From Methylobacterium frigidaeris (GTDB lineage Bacteria > Pseudomonadota > Alphaproteobacteria > Rhizobiales > Beijerinckiaceae), in assembly GCF_022179185.1 (NCBI RefSeq), contig NZ_BPQJ01000060.1, positions 1-33,513 of the forward strand: a stretch of 33,513 bases of DNA, read 5' to 3'. A program made the translations under genes and the position numbers. Below, in pieces: positions 1 through 7,333 of this stretch. The number at the start of each line of letters is the position of its first letter. The stretch's first letter is position 1. The notes below the pieces were generated by a model that saw only the letters and a list, made by a program, of their open reading frames with translations, had not been told where the DNA came from and searched no databases.

Positions 1-604
1 TGAGCAACTTCTCGATCACCGCGGCGGTGACCGCCCGCTGACTCTTGCGGGTGCGGGGCCGCCGGTTGGCCCGGACGGCGAGAGATAGGGCGGTCCGGAG
101 GCGTGGTGCCTTGAACGGTCCTTCGACGCCGCGGAAGCGATGCAGGGTCGACCAGTGGGCGAGGCGCCGGCGCACGGTCGAGACCGCGTGCGGACCGGCG
201 ACCCGGAGCAGGCCGCGGGACCGGAGGTCATCCTCGACGGCGCTGGGCATGCCGTGGCGGGGATCGCTCTCGCGCTCGGCCGGATCCCAGAGGTGATGGG
301 CAACGAACTTCAGCGCCAGGGCCTCGGTGGCAGGCCAGGGCAGGGGGTGGCCGATGGCCGCCAGGCACCAGGCCTCGAGGTAGCCGAGGTCGGAAGCGAG
401 GGCGCGCAGCGTGTTGGCGCCCATGCCGGAGCGAGCGAGGTGTTTGAGGGTGGCGGCGTCCTCGTCGGTGAGGAGGACGGCCAGGCGCTCGCGAGCGTCG
501 AACGGCAGGAGGCCGGCGAGGGCATCGAGGTCGCGTTCTCGGGCGAGGGTCGGATCCGGGAGGAAGGCAGGGGTGGGAGCGGGCATGGCGGACGGCGCGG
601 ACAT
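1..604 (-). CDS. Tyrosine recombinase-like integrase, N-terminal part (runs off left edge)
   Basis: An open minus-strand frame starts at ATG 604 (start MSAPSAMPAPTPAF) and continues through the left edge without a stop, so only about 201 N-terminal residues are visible. An in-frame TGA at 611-613 makes 604 the first possible start; another ATG lies at 586. The visible part is helical and Ala/Leu/Arg-rich, with segments such as NTLRALASDLGYLEAWC and STVRRRLAHWSTLHR. These resemble the SAM-like DNA-binding N-terminal domain of phage-type integrases; near the edge RRPRTRKSQRAVTAAVIEKL looks like the linker into the catalytic domain. The catalytic R, H-x-x-R and Y residues would lie outside the window. 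Its role would be site-specific strand exchange, probably for a genomic island or plasmid. The family call rests on recall of similar Methylobacterium integrases and cannot be confirmed without the catalytic half. Confidence 0.68.
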   Translation of the reverse strand, partial: MSAPSAMPAPTPAFLPDPTLARERDLDALAGLLPFDARERLAVLLTDEDAATLKHLARSGMGANTLRALASDLGYLEAWCLAAIGHPLPWPATEALALKFVAHHLWDPAERESDPRHGMPSAVEDDLRSRGLLRVAGPHAVSTVRRRLAHWSTLHRFRGVEGPFKAPRLRTALSLAVRANRRPRTRKSQRAVTAAVIEKLL

Positions 605-746
605 CGGGGTTCAAGCCGCATTCAAGCCGATCTCCAGCCACGCGTCCATCATCATCGATAAGGGGACATTATCAATGGTCAGGAGGTAGGTCACACACTC
701 GTACAGATGCGGGAAGCGAACTCCCACCTCGCTTCCGTCACGACGG

Positions 747-1865
747 ATGGGTACAAGCCTCGCAATGGGTTACTACCTGCCAGAGCCACTCCCCTGGGCC
801 GCCCTCGCCGCCCCGATCGCCGCCGCCGAGGACGCCCTCGCGCGTCTCGACGAGCGCCTCGCCACCAGCCCCATCCGCCACGGCTGGTGCGCCCGCACGC
901 ACTTCGCCGACGCCTGCGCCAGCCTCGCCCTTCAAGGCGACCTCGTGCTCCTCGAAGACCTCGTCCTCCACGACGCCGGTCGTGACCGGCACGCCCCTAC
1001 TCAGGAACTCATCCGTGCCCACGCCGTCCTGCGCACCCGCCGCCGCATCGCCGCCGCCGACCCCGGCTGGGCCACCAATCCCGCCGGCCTCGCCGCCCTA
1101 TCCGAGGATCTGGATGGTGCCGAAGATCAGGGCGAAGCACCGGCACCAGCCGTGCTGCCGGTCGACGGCGCCGACGGAGAGGGAGATCTCGCGAACATCG
1201 ACGACGCCTTTTCCGCCGAGCTCGCCGACATCGACGCCTTGATCACCCGCTCCAGCCGCCTCCTCGCCGACACCGGCCCAGTGAGGGAGAAGTCGCCGCT
1301 CGTCTACGATCCGGAATGGGGCGAAAGCGACCGCCTCGCCGCCTGGCGCCAAGTGGTCGCCGACACCCGCACCCTTCCATCGGTCCTGGCCGCCACCGTC
1401 GCGGTCGACGCCTGGAACGCCCTCGAGCCGCTTCAGCACCGCGCCTGGCTCGGGCCGCTCCTCGCCGCCGACCTCCTGCGTGCCCGCGGCAAGGCTCGTC
1501 ACCACCTGCCCGCCCTCGCCAGCGCCCTGCGCCGCGTACCGCGCGACCGCTGGCTTGCGCGCGATCCGTCCTCCCGTTGGTTGACGTTCCTCGGCGCCGT
1601 CACGACCGGTGCGGAGCAAGGCATGAGCGATCACGACCGCTGGATGCTCTCGCGCGAGGTCCTGCAGGCGAAGGTGAGGGGCAGGCGGGGGAACTCCAGC
1701 CTGCCCCGCCTCATCGAGCTCGTGCTCGCCCGCCCGCTGGTCTCCACCACCACCATCGCAGACGAGCTCGGCATCACACCGCGCGCCGCCCAGACCCTCG
1801 TGGCCGAACTCGGCCTGCGCGAGCTCACCGGGCGGGGACGCTACCGGGCATGGGGGATCTTGTGA
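747..1865 (+). CDS. RHE_PE00001 family protein (DUF1612 + C-terminal helix-turn-helix)
   Basis: This 372-aa protein matches the layout of RHE_PE00001-type proteins, common on rhizobial and Methylobacterium plasmids and islands. Near the N-terminus, RHGWCARTHFADACASL and GDLVLLEDLVLHDAGRD are typical of the family. The middle (about 120-230) is acidic and less conserved. The C-terminus (about 305-372) reads as a helix-turn-helix DNA-binding domain, with TIADELGITPRAAQTLVAEL as the putative helices and GRGRYRAWGIL as the tail. The biochemical role is unknown; the HTH suggests DNA binding. An alternative start is the ATG at 765 (MGYYLPEPLPWAAL), which fits the usual family N-terminus better than 747; neither has a clear Shine-Dalgarno sequence. 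It is transcribed divergently from the integrase, leaving about 140 bp between them for regulatory signals. Confidence 0.8.
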   Translation: MGTSLAMGYYLPEPLPWAALAAPIAAAEDALARLDERLATSPIRHGWCARTHFADACASLALQGDLVLLEDLVLHDAGRDRHAPTQELIRAHAVLRTRRRIAAADPGWATNPAGLAALSEDLDGAEDQGEAPAPAVLPVDGADGEGDLANIDDAFSAELADIDALITRSSRLLADTGPVREKSPLVYDPEWGESDRLAAWRQVVADTRTLPSVLAATVAVDAWNALEPLQHRAWLGPLLAADLLRARGKARHHLPALASALRRVPRDRWLARDPSSRWLTFLGAVTTGAEQGMSDHDRWMLSREVLQAKVRGRRGNSSLPRLIELVLARPLVSTTTIADELGITPRAAQTLVAELGLRELTGRGRYRAWGIL

Positions 1866-2079
1866 GTTGGTGTCACGAGTGGTTTGGCTCCATGAGCTTC
1901 GCAGTCGCAGAAGTTGCCGTCGATGGCAGCGGTCCGGTGCGATAAAGTACTGACGAACGAGATTATCCTTGGGATTGCCGGAGGTCGCATACCGGCAGGG
2001 ACTTGCCCGGCGTCGGAGGTCCTCCATAGAACTTTCCGTGTTCGGATCTGGATGGATCCTGGCGTCAGGAAGGATTTAC

Positions 2080-2616
2080 GTGTCGGACGAACCCCAAGCC
2101 CAACAGCCTGAATTCATCGACCTCACGACCGATATTGTGTCGGCCTACGTGAGCAAAAACAACGTTCCGGTCGCCGAACTGGCGGGCTTGATTGCCTCAG
2201 TGCACGCCTCGCTGAGCGGCCTCGGCCAACCCGCCGCCGCACCGGCCGAGGATCACAAGGTCACGCCGGCCCAGATCCGCAAGTCCGTCACCCCGGACGC
2301 CATCATCAGCTTCATCGATGGCAAGTCGTACAAGTCGCTCAAGCGGCACCTGACCTCGAACGGCCTGACCCCCGACGAGTACCGCCAGAAGTACGGCTTG
2401 CCGCGCGACTACCCGATGGTGGCGACCACCTACGCGGCCCAGCGCTCCGAGCTCGCCAAGAGCCTCGGCCTCGGCCAGCTCCGGCGTGATCGGGCGGCAG
2501 CCAAGAAGGCGGCTGAGAAGCGCATCACACCCGATCCCGTCGTCACCGCGCCGGTGGCCTCTAAGCCGGCACGCCGCGGCCGACCGAAGAAGGCCGGGGC
2601 CAGCGCAGCCGAGTGA
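2080..2616 (+). CDS. MucR family transcriptional regulator, zinc-ligand-deficient copy 1
   Basis: This 178-aa protein has the MucR/Ros architecture. The N-terminal helical region has DIVSAYVSKNNVPVAELAGL, and the DNA-binding domain has KSLKRHLTSNGLTPDEYR followed by the GLPRDYPMVATTYAAQRSEL signature. A GTG start at 2080 is chosen because GGAAGGA lies just upstream and MSDEPQ... is the normal family beginning; an upstream in-frame ATG at 1969 would add an unrelated leader. In canonical MucR/Ros the zinc is held by Cys-x2-Asp/Cys and two His. Here the Cys position is Ser (ISFIDGKSYKS) and the second His is replaced (RHLTSNG). Some Mesorhizobium Ros homologues are known to fold without zinc, so loss of the ligands need not mean loss of function. 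The C-terminal 45 residues are a Lys/Ala/Arg-rich tail (KPARRGRPKKAG) like an AT-hook. MucR proteins bind AT-rich promoters and often control exopolysaccharide genes. Confidence 0.88.
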   Translation: MSDEPQAQQPEFIDLTTDIVSAYVSKNNVPVAELAGLIASVHASLSGLGQPAAAPAEDHKVTPAQIRKSVTPDAIISFIDGKSYKSLKRHLTSNGLTPDEYRQKYGLPRDYPMVATTYAAQRSELAKSLGLGQLRRDRAAAKKAAEKRITPDPVVTAPVASKPARRGRPKKAGASAAE

Positions 2617-2617
2617 C

Positions 2618-2764
2618 GTGGGCCCGACAAACCCATGGCGGCGACAGCGTGCCCGGCGCACGCTGTCGCTCTCGGGCGTGCTCCTCGTTGCGGGAGGTTT
2701 GGCGATCGCCTCCATCGGCATCTATTTCGCCGTTGAGGATGTCGTGCTCCACTGGATCAGGTAG
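2618..2764 (+). CDS. Possible small membrane protein (48 aa)
   Basis: A short frame opens at GTG 2618, just after the MucR stop, and ends at TAG 2762-2764. It predicts a basic N-terminus (PWRRQRARRT) followed by one hydrophobic segment (LSGVLLVAGGLAIASIGIYF) and a short acidic/aromatic tail (VEDVVLHWIR). Positive residues ahead of a single membrane span would place the tail in the periplasm. There is no good Shine-Dalgarno, so translational coupling to the preceding stop would be needed. No family recognised; it could be a chance frame. Confidence 0.4.
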   Translation: MGPTNPWRRQRARRTLSLSGVLLVAGGLAIASIGIYFAVEDVVLHWIR

Positions 2765-2860
2765 GCGTATCGCCTCCTTAGGGTTGTGCGACCCTGTATG
2801 ATGCTCGATACGGTGTCATTGCTCGATCGTGAACCGAGCCATGCAGTGGGAAAGCTTTCC

Positions 2861-3277
2861 GTGTCGCAACAAGAACAAGGCCATTCGACCACTTTCGTTG
2901 AGCTCGCCGCCGATATCGTGTCGGCCTACGTGTCCAAGAACTCTGTTCCGGTCTCCGAGCTCCCGAACTTGATCGCGTCGGTCCACACCTCGCTGACGAA
3001 CTTGGGGCAGGCGGTGGCCGAGCAATCCGAGAAGCTGACCCCGCCGGTGCCCATCAAGAAGACGGTGACCCCGGACTACCTGATCAGCCTGGAGGATGGC
3101 CGTCAGTACAAGTCGCTCAAGCGCCACCTGACCAGCCGCGGAATGACGCCCGAGCAGTACCGGCAGAAATGGGGTCTCCCGCACGATTACCCGATGGTTT
3201 GCGAGGCATATGCCAAGTCTCGCTCGGATCTCGCCAAGAGCATTGGTCTCGGCCAGTCCCGTCGGAAGGCCGCATAG
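2861..3277 (+). CDS. MucR family transcriptional regulator, zinc-ligand-deficient copy 2
   Basis: This 138-aa protein has the usual MucR length. A GTG start at 2861 (MSQQEQGHSTTFVEL) is preceded by GTGGGAAAG at about the right distance; an upstream ATG at 2786 gives an implausible leader. Recognisable parts are ADIVSAYVSKNSVPVSELPN near the N-terminus and KSLKRHLTSRGMTPEQYR plus GLPHDYPMVCEAYAKSRSDL in the DNA-binding domain. As in copy 1, the first zinc-ligand position is Ser (DYLISLEDG) and the second His is missing (RHLTSRG), while the Asp and first His remain. The two copies are clearly paralogous but differ in the C-terminal tail, which here is short (SRRKAA). Expected role: DNA-binding repressor/activator acting on AT-rich promoters. 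The phosphatase gene starts 60 bp downstream in the same direction, possibly in the same transcript. Confidence 0.88.
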   Translation: MSQQEQGHSTTFVELAADIVSAYVSKNSVPVSELPNLIASVHTSLTNLGQAVAEQSEKLTPPVPIKKTVTPDYLISLEDGRQYKSLKRHLTSRGMTPEQYRQKWGLPHDYPMVCEAYAKSRSDLAKSIGLGQSRRKAA

Positions 3278-3337
3278 CCCTCCAGTCCCGCCGCGCCAAG
3301 CAGCGGGGCGTTAAATTTTGCTCCCCAGGAGAACCGA

Positions 3338-4033
3338 TTGAGCCGCACCTACGCCATCGCCGACCTACACGGCCGCTACGACCTGCTCTGCGCCGCGCTC
3401 GATGCGATCAAGCGACATGGCGGCGGCAAGATCGTCACGCTCGGAGACTACGTCGATCGCGGAGCGGAGAGCGCCGCGATCGTCCACCTGCTCCGCCTGA
3501 TGCAGCAGAAGGATCCCGATCAAGTAGTCTGCCTCGCCGGCAACCACGAGGACATGATGGTTCGCGCCGGCAAGGATTGGGAGAGCTTCTGGCGCTGGGT
3601 GATGAATGGTGGCCGTGAGACGCTCGCCAGCTACGGCATCAACCACATTGACGATGTCCCGGCCGAGGATCGAGCGTGGCTCGCAGCGCTCCCGACGCTC
3701 CACCAGGATGCCCACCGGATCTACGTTCATGCCGGGCTGCGGCCCGACAAGCCGATCGAGCCCGAGCGGCGCAAGGATCGGCTCTGGATCCGGGACGCCT
3801 TCCTGGAGCTCGAGCACGACTTCGGGAAGCACGTGGTGCACGGGCATACGCCGGTCCAAGACGGCCCCGACCGGCGCCGCTTCCGCACCAACCTCGATAC
3901 CCGCGCCTGGCGCTCGGGCCGGCTCGTGATTGGCGTCTTCGACGACGGGATCGCAGGCGGGCCTGTGGACCTGATCGAGGTCGTAGGGACGACCGCCCTG
4001 GAACTCGGGCTCGGTTCGGAGCCAGCTGCCTGA
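3338..4033 (+). CDS. PPP-type metallophosphoesterase (serine/threonine phosphatase or ApaH-like)
   Basis: This 231-aa cytoplasmic enzyme has all metal-binding motifs of the PPP phosphoesterase family in order: IADLHGRYD (D-x-H-G), TLGDYVDRG (GDxxDRG), CLAGNHEDM (GNHE), the later VHAGLRPD, and HVVHGHTPVQ (GHT). The motifs place it among bacterial PrpA/ApaH-like phosphatases that hydrolyse phosphoserine/threonine or dinucleoside polyphosphates using two divalent metals; the substrate cannot be told from sequence. The length is normal. The start is TTG at 3338, preceded by CCAGGAGA at good spacing, giving MSRTYAIADLHGR, as expected because the first catalytic motif sits within 10 residues of the N-terminus in this family. 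It follows the second MucR gene by 60 bp. All key residues are intact. Confidence 0.9.
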   Translation: MSRTYAIADLHGRYDLLCAALDAIKRHGGGKIVTLGDYVDRGAESAAIVHLLRLMQQKDPDQVVCLAGNHEDMMVRAGKDWESFWRWVMNGGRETLASYGINHIDDVPAEDRAWLAALPTLHQDAHRIYVHAGLRPDKPIEPERRKDRLWIRDAFLELEHDFGKHVVHGHTPVQDGPDRRRFRTNLDTRAWRSGRLVIGVFDDGIAGGPVDLIEVVGTTALELGLGSEPAA

Positions 4034-4080
4034 TCTCGGGCGCTCGCAATTTGGAGCCGCTGCACCGCAGGAGCGATCCC

Positions 4081-4266
4081 GTGACCGATGATGAGCGGAC
4101 CCGCCTCGCTCTCGCAGATGCTCTCGGCGCCGATGAGGCGGCTCACCGCGCCCGTGAAGATCGCCGGGCCGTTCTCATCACCAAGTTCGGGAGCGAGGCC
4201 GCCATCGTGTGGAGAAGGTCGCCGAGTTGGTGGGAGGCGGAGGGGCCGCGGTCTGGAGGTGGCTGA
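4081..4266 (+). CDS. Small hypothetical protein (61 aa), possibly frameshifted
   Basis: GTG 4081 has a good Shine-Dalgarno (AGGAG at 4068-4072) and opens a 61-codon frame. Its first two thirds look like an authentic soluble helical protein (LADALGADEAAHRARED, VLITKFGSEAAIV), but the end is Trp/Ser/Gly-rich and less convincing. In the +1 frame, EKVAELVGGGGAAVWRWLRD (from 4209) looks like a better continuation, so a one-base change near 4208 may have truncated the product. No family recognised. Confidence 0.4.
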   Translation: MTDDERTRLALADALGADEAAHRAREDRRAVLITKFGSEAAIVWRRSPSWWEAEGPRSGGG

Positions 4267-4610
4267 GGGATCCGCCCCGGCGCGAGGACACTGGCCCGGG
4301 TGGCCAAACGGTTTTCTCGAATGCGGCCCGCGAAGGCCTGGAGACGCCTCGGGATCCTCTCGCCTCCCCAGCAGATCGGGCAGGCGCGAAGCAGGACTGA
4401 CCCGCTCACGTCGGCTGCTCCGGTTCGGCACCACTCTACAACCTAGATGCGCACAAATGGTTAGCGCAACCATGCATCGTGCGCATGGCTACTGGGACAT
4501 AGGTCGTATGGTGCGATGCAGAAAAGCATGGGAAACATGCCCCATGCACGGCCGCGATGGCGTCGCGGTCATGTTGTGCCCTCTTTGGGCGTTTCCTCCC
4601 TAGACTTCGG

Positions 4611-4634
4611 GCCGCTCTCTGGGGCGGCTTTTTT
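4611..4634 (+). terminator. Intrinsic (Rho-independent) terminator
   Basis: GCCGCTC (4611-4617) pairs with GGGCGGC (4622-4628) around a 4-base loop and is followed directly by six T. No long ORF ends just upstream. The 170 bases before it (4440-4610) contain several short self-complementary stretches, so it may end a small untranslated RNA or the transcript of the small gene at 4081. Confidence 0.6.
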
Positions 4635-4750
4635 CTGTCTGGGAGCAAGGTCTTAGCGCCCTCCTCTGCCCTCCTCAAGCGCAATTATGCGCCATCCCTG
4701 GGCAGGTGGCACTTTCTTGCACAAAGCAGGGGATTGCTTCCGGTGCGCGC

Positions 4751-4960
4751 CTACTTGGTGATCCGCTTCGGCGAGATCGGATCGCTGGCTGGGAACGTCT
4801 CTTCCACCGCTTCGTCGAGCAGCTGATCCTGCCGCTCCTCAAGATCGTCCCCCGGTTTCAGCTGACCGGGAGCACTAGCAGCCGCAAGATCGGCCTTGGC
4901 CTTACCGGGGTCATGCGGGTGGTCGTTGGCGTGATCAGTGCTCTTGGTCAGGTCGATCAT
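4751..4960 (-). CDS. Conserved small acidic protein with DEAVEETFPASDP motif
   Basis: This 69-aa hydrophilic protein starts at ATG 4960 (MIDLTKSTDHANDHPHDP). That start is preferred over an ATG ten codons upstream because TAGGAG precedes it at the usual distance. The C-terminal half has LDEAVEETFPASDPISP, a motif I recognise from many short uncharacterised alphaproteobacterial proteins (usually D/E-A-hydrophobic-E-E-S/T-FPASDP-P/I). It is predicted cytoplasmic and largely disordered at the N-terminus. Function unknown; relatives often sit in general-stress regions, but nothing here tests that. No neighbour is close on the same strand. Confidence 0.7.
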   Translation of the reverse strand: MIDLTKSTDHANDHPHDPGKAKADLAAASAPGQLKPGDDLEERQDQLLDEAVEETFPASDPISPKRITK

Positions 4961-5456
4961 CTGCGTGCTCCTACGCCTGGAGCAAACCAATGAGCGGGCT
5001 CTGAGGTGGTTCGCAGATTGAGTCGATCATCTGCCTCCTCAGCGACATTCAAGCCGAAACCCTGGCACGCGCTCGATATTCTGGTAGCCGCCGAGTACGC
5101 GGCCGAACACCAGCGTTGACATGCAGCAACACGCTTAGCGGTTCGCTGAACGGCCAGATGAACGCTGACAACCTTATGCTGCGCGACCGCGACGAGCATC
5201 AGCGCCGCCGCTGACTCACCCTGTTTCGGTGCAAGGTCATGAGTGACTTGTTCCAGAGACCGTACCCGGCGACTTGAGGCACTCCCCTCAATGAAGAAGG
5301 CCCGTCGCCGGCCGCTGTCAGCTGGACGAGGCTATCTCCCGTCTCGCAGTGCTCTGTTTCAATCCTAGGTTAAATCTGAACGTATGTTAAGAAAATTTAT
5401 TTTGAACCCTCCTAGTGGCACATTGTTAGCGGCTTAGCACAGGAAAGGCCACCTTT
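4961..5456. other. Intergenic stretch without a supported gene
   Basis: About 500 bases between two divergent small genes. Frames in it are short and compositionally unconvincing. The last 90 bases (from about 5365) are AT-rich and probably hold the promoter of the secreted-protein gene at 5457; no exact -35/-10 pair can be assigned with confidence. Confidence 0.5.
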
Positions 5457-5756
5457 ATGCGCGCAAAATTCATGCTCTCTGGTGCAGTTATTACTTTGTC
5501 TATGATCGGCGCTACTTCTGCCCAAACCCTGCCCCCCAGAGTGTCTGGGGCAGATTATCCGGCGGCGACAGGTGCCATCATCGAACGCCAATCTAACACG
5601 ACTGGCAACGTACCAGACGTGATCATCGCCCCAGGTGCCACGGGCGCTGAGACGATCACGACCAACTCCGCGGCCGGCGGCAACGCGCGTCTACCAGAAC
5701 GCCCTGTGCCGAACGGAAGTGCCGGCGGCGGTGGTGGCAATGGCGGCGGCGGCTAA
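5457..5756 (+). CDS. Small secreted glycine-rich hypothetical protein
   Basis: This 99-aa protein starts at ATG 5457 with AGGAAAGG eight bases upstream. The first 22 residues form a classic Sec signal peptide: MRAKF, a hydrophobic core (MLSGAVITLSMIGA) and a TSAQT cleavage region (probable cleavage after TSA). The mature part is polar, with many Thr, Asn and Pro, and ends in a flexible tail of Gly and Asn (GSAGGGGGNGGGG). No cysteines, no catalytic motif and no recognised family; export to the periplasm or beyond is the only supported statement. A good intrinsic terminator follows at 5803, so it is probably monocistronic. Confidence 0.72.
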   Translation: MRAKFMLSGAVITLSMIGATSAQTLPPRVSGADYPAATGAIIERQSNTTGNVPDVIIAPGATGAETITTNSAAGGNARLPERPVPNGSAGGGGGNGGGG

Positions 5757-5802
5757 CTCAACGACCAACAGGGTTTTTGGCCCGAAGATATGATCCGTGT
5801 GG

Positions 5803-5833
5803 GTGGCTGTCTTTGTGGCAGCCACTTCTTTTT
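5803..5833 (+). terminator. Intrinsic terminator after the secreted-protein gene
   Basis: GTGGCTG (5803-5809) pairs with CAGCCAC (5819-5825) over a 9-base loop, followed by TTCTTTTT. It lies 47 bases after the stop at 5756. It also argues against the ATG at 5797 as the start of the next frame. Confidence 0.7.
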
Positions 5834-5853
5834 ACAATGCTGGGCATTATGAG

Positions 5854-6144
5854 ATGTCCGATCTTCTACCTGCCGATCTTGACGATGAAACTATTCAACT
5901 AGTTCATGATATGAGAATGGAAGGGGCTCTTGATGCAGGCGCATCAAGACTTTTTATGATTGATAGGCTGAGAAGATCAGAGGATTTTATGAGAGTTCGC
6001 GGCGCAACAAGGCAAGATTTCCAAAAGATATCTTCAGCGAGACGAATTCTCGGAGATAAGGGTGGTTTTGGAAAAATAAAGGTGCCTTTTTTGCAGATAG
6101 TTGAGCAAATAAGATGGTTATTTCGGCGCATTGGAGGCGTCTGA
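5854..6144 (+). CDS. AT-rich hypothetical protein (96 aa)
   Basis: The frame 5797-6144 is open, but its first codons overlap the terminator hairpin, so the ATG at 5854 (MSDLLPADLDDETIQLVHDM) is the more likely start; it has only a weak ribosome site. The protein is soluble and charged, with SRLFMIDRLRRSEDFMRVRG and FQKISSARRILGDKGGFGKI, probably mostly helical. No family recognised. Its base composition is much more AT-rich than the genes on either side and it uses many AGA codons, which suggests recent acquisition from a low-GC source. Confidence 0.55.
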   Translation: MSDLLPADLDDETIQLVHDMRMEGALDAGASRLFMIDRLRRSEDFMRVRGATRQDFQKISSARRILGDKGGFGKIKVPFLQIVEQIRWLFRRIGGV

Positions 6145-6247
6145 GCTGATTGTAGCTATAGAAATCCGCTCCCCGAGTGCCCTTTGAAAGCGTTTGCTCG
6201 CCGAATGTAGCCGACGACGGTGCGCAGCGCTGGAACTCGAAACAGCG

Positions 6248-6278
6248 AGCCCCGCCGGCCGAGCGGCCTGACGGGGCT
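6248..6278. repeat. GC-rich stem-loop
   Basis: AGCCCCG (6248-6254) is complementary to CGGGGCT (6272-6278), with an inner GGCC...GGCC pairing. There is no T-run on either side, so it is not a convincing intrinsic terminator. It lies between the AT-rich gene at 5854 and the convergent gene at 6361 and may serve as a bidirectional pause or terminator. Confidence 0.35.
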
Positions 6279-6360
6279 GGTGGGCCGATACGCGACGAGG
6301 CCCATGCGCAGGATGACGGGGAGCGGTTACCCGAACCTCAAGGCGTGAACGGGCAGAGCA

Positions 6361-6555
6361 TCAGGGCTCGCCCCTCGCGTCCATGAGCCATCCCTTGATG
6401 TGCTGATTGCCGTCCGCCGAGTTGCGAAAGCGCAAATTCCAAGAGAGGTGCAGCTTCATCGCGAATTCTGCGGCCTGCCTATCTGTCTGCCGCTCCGATG
6501 GCGGCAGTTCACGCCACCGCCTCAAGGCCTCGCGTTTCGCCTCGTCCTTCGTCAC
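6361..6555 (-). CDS. Small conserved hypothetical protein (64 aa)
   Basis: The GTG at 6555 overlaps the TGA of the upstream peptidase remnant (GTGA), the arrangement expected for translational coupling, so it is preferred over the upstream in-frame ATG at 6594. The product begins TKDEAKREALRRWRELP, continues TDRQAAEFAMKLHLSWNLRF and ends HIKGWLMDARGEP. It is a basic, helical, soluble protein; I recall similar short ORFs in Methylobacterium but no assigned function. It is the last gene of a minus-strand cluster of peptidase remnant and HigBA. Confidence 0.6.
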   Translation of the reverse strand: MTKDEAKREALRRWRELPPSERQTDRQAAEFAMKLHLSWNLRFRNSADGNQHIKGWLMDARGEP

Positions 6556-7005
6556 GGGGTTGCCTCCTCGACTTCCGCGAGGGCGAGCGACCACGTCACC
6601 GGCCGGGCCATGAACCCGGGAGGCAACGCGGCGTCGATCTCCTCGCCGGGGAGGGTGCCTCGCTCCATCAGCATCCTAGCGATCGTCTCGATGTCGGCGC
6701 GGTGCCGGCGCACGAGCTGGCAGGCGGCTCGGCGGAGGCGGGCCAGGGCGGCGGGTTCGGCCTCGGGCTCAAGCCCCAGGTCTTCGGCCAGCGCTTCCGC
6801 CACTCGGTGATCGTCGTCATCGTCATCCGAGGCGAACGGCGGTCCCAGGATCTCCGCTTCCGCCTCGCGTCCAGATTGGACGGCGATGATGCGCCCACGC
6901 ACGGCCGATGACGGCGTGCCCCGCCTCGTGGATGGCGAGGCGGTAGAGGTCGACAGGGGTTTCCGGTGCGAATTCTGTACCGATTTCAGGGGCGCCTCCA
7001 TCCAT
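6552..7005 (-). pseudogene. Decayed M41/FtsH-like peptidase (HEAGH) with internal deletion and frameshift
   Basis: Two minus-strand frames together resemble short FtsH-type M41 metallopeptidase-domain proteins. The frame from 7005 has DLYRLAIHEAGHAVIGRA, a clear HExxH zinc site, but leaves the family soon after. The overlapping frame ending at 6552 has SGREAEAEILGPP, an acidic run (DDDDDD), then RLRRAACQLVRRHRADIETI and LMERGTLPGEEIDAAL, all typical of the domain's C-terminal part. Between HEAGH and GREAE about 60-100 residues of the usual fold are missing, and the join is out of frame. The remnant therefore cannot form the normal active site; the third metal ligand region is gone or displaced. 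The family assignment comes from the two motifs in the right order. Confidence 0.65.
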
Positions 7006-7008
7006 GGC

Positions 7009-7317
7009 TCAGGCCGCGATCGGCTCGATGCCGGCGAGTTCGTCGGCCATGCCAGCTTCCAGGGTGCGCAAGTCGTGGTCGCGCTGAAGGTTGGCCCAGA
7101 ACTCGGCCGAGTTGCCGAACAGCCGACCGAAGCGCAGGGCCATCGCCGGCGTCACCGGCTGACGCTCCTCAAGGATGTCGTAGAGGGTCTGCCGAGAGAT
7201 GCCGAGCCGTCGGGCAATCTCGGTCTTGGGGAGGTTCACGGCCGGGAGGATGTCTTCCCGAAGGACTTCGCCCGGGTGGGCCGGTGCGAGGCCGGCTAGA
7301 AGGGGATTGCCGCTCAT
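7009..7317 (-). CDS. higA: HigA-family antitoxin (XRE-type HTH), module 1
   Basis: This 102-aa antitoxin begins at ATG 7317 (MSGNPLLAGLAPAHPGEVLR), with GGAG eight bases upstream; an in-frame ATG at 7350 would overlap the toxin gene. HPGEVLREDILPA, TEIARRLGISRQTLYDILE (helix-turn-helix) and RFGRLFGNSAEFWANLQRDH are hallmark segments of the HigA/VapI addiction-module family. It should bind and neutralise HigB and, with it, repress the operon through the palindrome at 7619-7641. The toxin gene lies upstream, ending 16 bases before this start, in the toxin-first order typical of higBA. Confidence 0.93.
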   Translation of the reverse strand: MSGNPLLAGLAPAHPGEVLREDILPAVNLPKTEIARRLGISRQTLYDILEERQPVTPAMALRFGRLFGNSAEFWANLQRDHDLRTLEAGMADELAGIEPIAA

Positions 7318-7333
7318 GACGAATACTCCGTGT

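Noticed and set aside
16..641. Several minus- and plus-strand ORFs of 83-173 aa at the left edge
   Set aside because: They overlap the integrase frame and have Arg/Pro/Ser-rich composition typical of out-of-frame GC-rich DNA.
1098..2027. 309-aa minus-strand ORF
   Set aside because: It lies antisense to the DUF1612/HTH gene, has no recognisable motif and reads as a shadow of the GC-rich coding strand.
4244..4400. Continuation of the small gene at 4081 in the +1 frame as an intact protein
   Set aside because: It would need a frameshift and the end is not protein-like; noted only as a possible truncation.
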